This document shows, piece by piece, positions 35,268 through 49,165 of a stretch of DNA of 49,165 bases (positions are counted from its first letter, which is position 1; every line of letters begins with the position of its first letter). The translations under genes were made by a program, and so were the position numbers. Origin of the DNA: Ectocarpus siliculosus (taxonomy: Eukaryota > Sar > Phaeophyceae > Ectocarpales > Ectocarpaceae); NCBI GenBank assembly GCA_000310025.1, contig FN649747.1:50587-99751 (forward strand), given 5' to 3'. The notes under the pieces are model-generated. The model made no database searches and was not told the origin of the DNA. It was given only the letters and a program-made list of their open reading frames with translations.

Positions 35268-38200
35268 ATGACTTCCGTCAACCACCACGAAGGAAGGAAC
35301 GTCAGCCGGGGCCTGTGCGATGGCATCGCGAGGCTGGCCGCGAAACGGCTGGCTTTCGACACGAAAATGCGTCAACGAGGTCCCACGGCGAATGCATGCA
35401 TGTCCGTCGAAGGAAGGGTAACTTATTTGAAGCTCCGAGGCGACCAGCTACTTCACCTGGCAGAAATAGCCCGGCACAACGGCGAGGTGTCAATGCCCGA
35501 GTGCGAGGGACTAGCGGCAGATGCGCTGGAGTCCTACGTCGCTGCCCAGGACGAAGCGTCTTCAAACGCGATTGACTCGTCCGATGTTGTCAACAGCAGG
35601 ACAAACACCGACAACGGTCGCAGCCACCACAGCAGCAGCGGGAGCAGCAGTGCTCTTCCAGAGCTCCACCCTTTGCGAATAGAGCTGGCCCTGAGAATAT
35701 CTTCCGTCCTCTTACACCTGCTCGATCGGCCGATCGAGGCATGGGGAGCAGCATACCCGACCTACGTCGCGGCGGCAGAACGCCCGACTCACCTCGGCCC
35801 TCGAGGACTTGCCGTCACGCAGGTGCTTCGAGACCACTTGGCATGCATCGGCGTCCGGGGCGGGGGCAGCGGGTATCAACAAGAAGGAAGCAGGGCATGC
35901 AAGAACAGCAAAGGAGAAGAGCCTACCCACGTGCAAGATCTAAATGGAGGGTTCACCGGCGGAGACGAGTGGGGTTTCCTTCGAATGGCCCCCGGGTTTG
36001 ATGAAGGCTCAGGAGCGGTGGTCGGGATCGGGTCCACGGCGAGTGACAAGTTGCGGGCTCTGGCGCAAATGAAGCAGGCTCGATCGTGCCTAGATGGCAT
36101 GACGGCAGCGAAGCGAGTGCTCCTGGGCACCATGGAGCATGCGAATGACGTGAAGTCAGCACTCAAGCAGGCAAGAGTAGGACCTACCTGGGGACGATTA
36201 GTTGCTCGTCTTGCTGGGCAGGCCTTTCGTCTGTTCTTTGGCCCCTTTGGTATCTGGATGTGGGCATATGTGCCCTGCAACAGGGAGAAAAACACTAGCT
36301 GCGACCCCGTGAAGTGGAGTATCGACCAAAGAGGGTCTCAGGTGTTTGTATTTGAACCCTCTGGGTCTCATTGTGTATCGCGTGCCATAATTATGAAAGA
36401 ATGCCGGATCTTGAACGACTTCTTTGGACTTGCCTACCGTAATAATCCTGGCTGAGCGGTAGCAAAACCAGAGACCCACACCGCATACCGGTCTTCTATG
36501 CAAAAGCGATGCACCTTGCACCGACACTTGATGTTCATGTGCAGATACTGTTCTTCAGCGACTTCTTTGGCGCTTGCCTACGGTGATTATCCCGGCTGAG
36601 CGGTAGCAAAACCAGACACCCACACCGCATACCGATCTTCTATGTAAAAGCGATGCACCTTGCACTGACACTTGATGCTCGTGTGCAGATATTCGACGTG
36701 TACTGCCGAAAACACGCCCAGCCGGCCACGAAATGCTCGGACGATGGCCACGGTACCACCGGTGAGCACGTGTGGCTGCAAGGACGGAAAGTGACGCCGC
36801 GTGCTTATCTTCGGCCGGGGCCGTTCCTCTCGTGGCCGGGTTTCGAGTCCGTGTGCCACGACTTCAGCATCACTACCGCCGCAACCGTCTCTCCAGCGGC
36901 TGACCGCCCCCACCCTCCTGCTCAATACAATCACCACGACCGCAGCATCACTGAGCACCACGCTCAATTTAGGAGTACCTCGCCAGACCACCATCGACAT
37001 CGATCGCCAAGAACAAATCCTGCAGCTCCTGCTGCTACGGTGATGCCACGGCCAAGCGCTCCCCCTCCAAGGATGCTGTTAGGGGACACCGCTACTGCTG
37101 TTGGCGGTCTGTTGAGCCGGTTGCAGGCCCGGATTGCGTTCGTGAGCGCTTGCACGCACGAGTCAGTGGTCGCCTCGTTTCCTGACCCTGATGGTACAAG
37201 CGGAAGCAATAACGTTGTTGTAAATGGCGCCGGTGGCGGCGGCGGTGGGCGGGGATGCAGAACTGGGGGCGCTGGAATCGCGGGCACGGAACCAGGTCGT
37301 GTAGAGGAAGGCGACGGGATACCCTCCACCGACGGAGACACAGCATATTGGCGTGTGAGTTTTGTGGTGTCCGAGGCCTATCAGAACGTTTGGTGTTTAC
37401 ACCACCGTATGTGGAGCCGATCGAGTCGTCAACATTGATATACTGCATCCGCCTTTCTTGGCCCTGTCAGAAGGGGCGAAGGAGTAGAACTGCTCATTCG
37501 TTTGAAAGCAATCGCTTGTGTTCCACGAGCACAGTTAGGTATTCAACGCCGCTTGATTGTTGTTCCTGAGTCGCCCTGCATACGCACCACAACCGCAAAC
37601 GGCAACCGGCCATGTTCCATCCACGGCCTGACGAGTGCAAACACGGGGGAGGTGGTGTCGTCAAAGTTTCACTCGAACAAGTTCGAATACAAAAAATAAA
37701 ATAGCAGTATTTCATCGGTGACGCATTTTTCTTGCAGAGGATGAATGAAACTCCGAGAAGTGTTGCACAGAAAACCTCTGTGTTATCTTGGCTGTTACCC
37801 ACGACCTCGTGATGTCATCTCCATTTCATTGCTTCCCCGTCAGGCTGTTGAGCAGGTGATCCTTTCAGGCGCTGCCCCAGACGATAAGGAAGCCGCGCCG
37901 GGCCTAAACTTCCGCCAGTTCGTCGACGGGCTCGCGCGATGTGGCCTCATCGGGTTTTCCAAAAACGGCACCGGATTCAAGCAGTGCGTGTCCGCTGCTG
38001 AGCGCATGCAAGCGGTCTTCATGGCGCGGATGAGACTGCTCGACAGCGAACACGTAGAGGCAACGCTGCTGCAGCAGCAGCAGCAGCAGCAGCCAGCGGA
38101 GCACCTGACGGCCGGAGCAGCGGCAGCAGGAGTAGCGGGAAAACGCGAGATCACCGTCGCCGGCGGCAGCGGCCCCGGTGCGGGCGGAACTAGCAAGGAA

Positions 38201-38383
38201 GGCGAGCGTGTCCACGTCGCGGGCGTCGAGAGAGCGAGCAGAACGGTGGGCAGCAAGACAGGGCGTGGCAAGACCAACAGCCGGAGAGCACCGCCGAGGG
38301 AAGGCACAAGAAGGGTGACCGCGGCGGCGGCGGCGGCGGTGGCTGATCCAACGCCTGCCACGACCCTTGCGCCTGTGCTTTAG
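35268..38383 (+). CDS. Diverged 14-3-3-like domain protein with long C-terminal extension
   Basis: Three exons, all phase 0: 35268-36170, 36689-37354 and 37844-38383; 702 residues. Residues about 15-194 follow the 14-3-3 fold: GLCDGIARL, GRVTYLKLRGDQLLHLAEIA, HPLRIELALRISSVLLHLL and VTQVLRDHLACI align with helices C to I, with a Ser-rich insertion at about 96-130. The first helices are missing. Pocket residues R127, Y128, N173 and N224 (human zeta numbering) are L62, H63, R143 and H190 here, so canonical phosphopeptide binding is unlikely. The C-terminal half (IFDVYCRKH, LSWPGFESVCHDF, LNFRQFVDGLARCG) looks helical and faintly EF-hand-like; I do not recognise it. The end is Gln/Ala/Gly-rich. 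Intron 1 starts with GC (CAG/GCAAGA) rather than GT. A strong in-frame stop upstream supports the ATG at 35268, unless an unseen exon supplies the N-terminus. Confidence 0.7.
36416..36701 (+). repeat. 143-bp tandem duplication including a splice acceptor
   Basis: Units 36416-36558 and 36559-36701 share CGACTTCTTTGG, GGCTGAGCGGTAGCAAAACC, CACACCGCATACCG and the acceptor GTGCAGATA. The second copy's acceptor begins exon 2 of the 14-3-3-like gene (36689). The first copy's acceptor is at about 36545. Confidence 0.9.
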
Positions 38384-41300
38384 GTCATGCCTCGAAAAAC
38401 GAAGAGCTAGAAGAAGCCGGGGTTGACGCAGATGTGGTGGATTGCGCTCAGGAAGCGTACGGCTGCGCGCCAATTGTTCCCTCAAAGGGCCAGCGGCGTG
38501 AAAACCGAAAAAAATACCATCTACTGTAGTTCCACCATGCGTCGCAGGCACGATTAACCAGTCTCTCGGAAACCGCCGTAAAGATACGGCCGGTCGCCCT
38601 GTATAAGACCGGTGGTACCCCGTCCCACAGATGGAATATTCTCATGCCATGAAAAGTGTCAGGTGCCCGATAATACGCCGGCATACTCTTAGCATGGCAC
38701 TATGCGGCCATGCAAAGGGAACCACAACTGTCTTCATGACAGAGAGGATTTTGTAGGTTCCATTGGAGGAGTGAAGCGATAACGCCGTCCTGGAGGTTGG
38801 AAAAAACGTCTGTGATAAGACTTTGTTGCGCCTCCCTCATCCAGGGGGTGAAACACGCCTACTGCTGTAGTCCTTCCAATGACGCTCACGTCCATGCCTG
38901 CTGCCATAGGTAAGCACCACCATCTCACGCGGTGGGTGTCGCTGATCGAAGTCCCGAAAAGCAACTTTCTTCGTAGTCCGGACCACCTCGGCAATAACGA
39001 CCGAGGTAAATTAGCGAAACTAAGAGAGGTGGTTGCTTGTGCTATATCATCCATCTGCAGGAAAGTTTCTGTCCACCATGCGCGTCCCGGCAAGCCAAAA
39101 GCCTGGCCGCACAGCAGAGGTTAGTAAGAAAAATCATAGGGTTCTTCATGTCGACATGCAACGAAAGCAGCAGCAGCAGCAGCAGCAGCAGAAGCGACGC
39201 CAAAGCCACAACAAGCCCAAGAGAAGAAAAAAAAAGGTCAAGACCCTTACAAAGGTTAAGAGCAGGAGCGTTCTCAAAAGACAAAACCGGGACGCCCGTC
39301 AATCGACACCTCGCGTGCTGCACGCAAGCAACGCGAGAGCGCGATGGAGACAAGCGAGCACCAAATCATCATACATTTGTCACTCCGCATCGCGAACCTT
39401 GAACAAAAAACAAAATCGACCTTCTTCTCAACCACCACACGTACGTGCTGTCGAAGTCCCCCAAGAAAATCTGGCGACGGAGGCCATCATTAACCGTGAC
39501 CCCAACAAATCGTTTAACCTGCGCACCACGCACCCGTCGTCCCAAGCAATGCTGTGTCCCAAAAGCCACACCAGTCCAAGAGACTCACACTCATGCCCAA
39601 AGGGTGCACTTCTTTCTAGGCCGAGACCGACTACACAGGTCCCGTCGATAGCACCACCCAAAAGCCCGCATGCAGCAGCAGCAGCGCGGTGCTTTCACTC
39701 TGACGGTCGAGGGTTTGCTCACAAGTCTATGCGCTTGGGAGCACTCCCTCGTGTCTGTTGCCACGCGGAACGGGTACAGCACTGCTGCTGTTCCAAAAGA
39801 GGTATAAGCACAGGGCAGAGACACAAGCGAACGTACCCGCAGGGGGTGAGATAGATCGCGAATACTTTCCGCAACGACTGCCGCAGAAACGAAAACGGCG
39901 CGGGAAAAAACTAGGACTTTGGCAGGCATAACAGCGCAGCCGGGCAGGCACAACCACAGCCGCTCTGATTGCAAAGCGTTCAATGCCTGCGATAAGAGCC
40001 AGCTGGACAAACCTATCGAAAGCAGTAAAGTCCAGTCTCTCTCTTTACTACTGTGATAAAACTAGTGTATAATCGATAGAGGAGAATTTAAGAAACCTTG
40101 CACGCGCGACAGGTGTGTCAGACCGAAAACCAAACAAACTACCTGACAGAACGTTAAGCTGTAGACATGCCAGAACCCCCGTTTTCCAACGCCTCCCCAC
40201 CGCGCCGAGCATCAGTTGTTTCGAATTTTCCGCTGCATTTGTTCACACCGGGCCAGGAGAACACTACTACTGTGATGCACAGCACATCCTCCCCCTCGCA
40301 AAAACAAAAAACATCCAATCCGCGGCCTCATGTCAGCCCCTTCCTCTACGCCGACTACAGAACATCGCTCAATAGTAGCGGGTCACACACACGCAACAAG
40401 AGCAAAGAACAGCAAGAAGAGAGATACAATAACTAGATTCAGCTGATAACGTACGTCAACCAACGTGGTGCATACGCTCGAACAACATCAACATCATCAT
40501 CATCATCATCAACAACAGTAGTAACAACAAGCAGCGGTAGCAACGACATCAGCACCCCGCACCGGGCAGTCGTGCATGCATCCAAGAGACCTCCCCCTCA
40601 ACTGCGGCCGCAAAAAGTGAGCAGAGACACAGGCGAGGACAAGTTTGTCGAAACCACTAACGTCAAGTTATCAGGCATTTATACTAACGAATCCAAACAA
40701 ACAATAATGACCTAACGCATCCACTGGGGCGGCCGGCAACCGCCGCACTTTCAGCCTCCCCCTCTTGCATGCGGCCGATACGGAACGGTGTGAAAAAAGG
40801 CTCGGAACCGACGAAGAAAAAAAAAAAAAAAGCGCCAGCTGACTCTGTCCTCCTGCCCGAGCACACGCCACACGAAATAGGCAAGTCACGTCGCAAACAC
40901 AAACACATACACACACACAGCAAGCCCCTCCAAGAAGCTTACGAGTACGTGCCGAAGGTAGACGCGGTGGGCGGGGACGCACTTGGCGCAGGGAAGTGCC
41001 AGACGTTTGGCCACCGCCGCCGCCGCCGCCGGTCCTCCCCCACGTTGACGCACCAAGAACAAAACAAGGAGAAAATTTCTACACAAGCGCTTCCGTAGAT
41101 ACAGCGGCTGCGTTGCCTGACGTCTCTCTTTCTTGGCTAGTGCCGGCACCACTGACCCTACGCCCCACAAAAGGAGGACGTGTGCCCTGCGGCGCCGGGG
41201 GGAGCCAGTCTTCCAGAAGATCATACATCGAAAAAAAAGGACCGCCGACAAGAAGTGGCATTCCTGGGAAGAGCAAAACCCAGCAGCGCTTCACGCATCA

Positions 41301-41699
41301 CCGATGTGCGACCGTGGACGGGTAGGGTTCGCTCGCACAACCCGCCGAGCACCACCGCTTTCGCCTCTGCTGCGTCTCTAGTCCCCGGCCAACATAAGCC
41401 CATAACCGTATGTAGCACAGGAAAATACTACTGTTTCGCCTCCGAAAACAACCCACACGCACGCCAATCGGTACCTATTCCGCCGCGAACCGGCCGCACA
41501 GTCAGCTGCAGCTGCTAGTTTTGAGGGACGTGAAGTTCCAGAACCGGCACCTATTCCACCGCAAACCGGTCAACTGTTCGTAGTACTTAGGGACGTGCAG
41601 CTCCCGAACAGGCGTCTATTCCGCCGCAACACCGGTAAGCTGCTAGCAGCAGTGACGGTCGTGCAGCTCCCGAACCGGCACCTATTCCTCGCAAACCGG
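38384..41699. other. Convergent 3' region between 14-3-3-like and kinesin genes
   Basis: About 3.3 kb with no protein I recognise. Both 3'UTRs should lie here; brown-algal 3'UTRs are known to be long. A 273-codon open frame at 39033-39854 (+) is Lys/Gln/Ser/Arg-rich without domain or codon signature, and I treat it as non-coding. Microsatellites: (CAG)n at about 39168-39190 and (ATC)n at about 40490-40512. A poly-A run occurs at about 40816-40831. Confidence 0.5.
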
Positions 41700-48724
<7,025 letters not shown>

Positions 48725-48799
48725 CTGACGGGGAGGGGGCGTCGTGGGTTGAGATGGGGGGGAGGGGGGCGAACTCTTATCTTATGTTTTGCATGCCTT

Positions 48800-48842
48800 C
48801 GCGATTGGACGATTGACCACGCGTCCTCGAGAGGACGGAGCA
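48800..48842 (+). repeat. Hairpin repeat in a kinesin intron, copy 2
   Basis: Matches 42617-42657 (TTGACCACGCGTCCTCGAGA, GGACGGAG), again in the intron upstream (sense) of an exon acceptor, here about 75 bp before 48724. From 48843 to the right edge I see no exon of the kinesin. Confidence 0.7.
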
Positions 48843-49165
48843 CTGTTCCCACAGGACCGATCACCGATGGCCAATCGGCCATTCCCACTTTGCCAAAGGT
48901 GGCTCAAATATGTCTTCCCTACATAGTCTATCTATCGATATCATTGCCTGCTTATTCAACCCACTTCCCATGCCCCAGAACAGCTACTGTCTTCTCCTGG
49001 CTACTCATGCTTCAAACATCTCCCTGTATGTTTCTTTTTGCTTTTCCCTGCTCAGTCATGTGCACTTCCCTCTACTTGTTGTACAACGGACATTCCGCAA
49101 CTACATGAACACGTGGGGGGGGGGTTCCAGGGAGGGAGTTTATTGGATATATATAGAGAGATATA

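Noticed and set aside
39033-39854. 273-codon open frame on the plus strand
   Set aside because: Lys/Arg/Gln/Ser-rich with a CAG run, no domain, no coding-like codon bias; it lies where the 3'UTRs of two convergent genes are expected.

Overview
The window looks like nuclear DNA of a brown alga (Phaeophyceae; Ectocarpus-like is my best guess, inferred and not proven). Genes are split into many short exons with canonical GT-AG junctions. Coding DNA is GC-rich with strong third-position C/G, and proteins carry Gln/Ser/Gly/Ala runs. Introns and spacers hold long G/C homopolymers, minisatellites and foldback elements. Adjacent genes alternate strand strictly (-,+,-,+,-), a published feature of the Ectocarpus genome. 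Nothing bacterial, organellar or CRISPR-like was seen. All gene models were assembled by hand from splice consensus and reading phase; no transcript evidence was available.

Layout. (1) 321-4212 (-): secreted, probably beta-helix-type protein with a signal peptide and only phase-0 introns; its 3' end runs off the left edge. (2) 4213-17524: about 13 kb of gene-poor DNA. It holds decayed copies of exons of gene 1, a foldback element, fragments of a DIRS/Crypton-type tyrosine-recombinase element and several tandem duplications. (3) 17525-27975 (+): complete membrane-anchored family-1 UDP-glycosyltransferase of about 1,049 residues in 10-11 exons, with large low-complexity insertions. (4) 28989-34985 (-): complete 11-exon, 406-residue MORN-repeat/coiled-coil protein, convergent with gene 3. 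(5) 35268-38383 (+): 702-residue protein with a very diverged 14-3-3-like domain whose phosphopeptide pocket is lost, fused to a long unrecognised C-terminal half; its start codon is 282 bp from that of gene 4. (6) 38384-41699: convergent 3' region. (7) 41700-48724 (-): kinesin-13, nine exons from the middle of the motor domain to the stop codon; the P-loop exons lie beyond the right edge.

The genes do not form a pathway. A kinesin-13 beside a MORN/coiled-coil protein would suit cytoskeleton or flagellum work, and the glycosyltransferase and secreted protein would suit the secretory route, but this is context only. The most unusual observations are the 14-3-3-like fusion protein, tandem duplications that copied splice sites in two neighbouring genes, repeats that serve as polypyrimidine tracts, a minisatellite that grows out of the last codons of the kinesin, and a long inverted-repeat element with telomere-like repeats in a kinesin intron.
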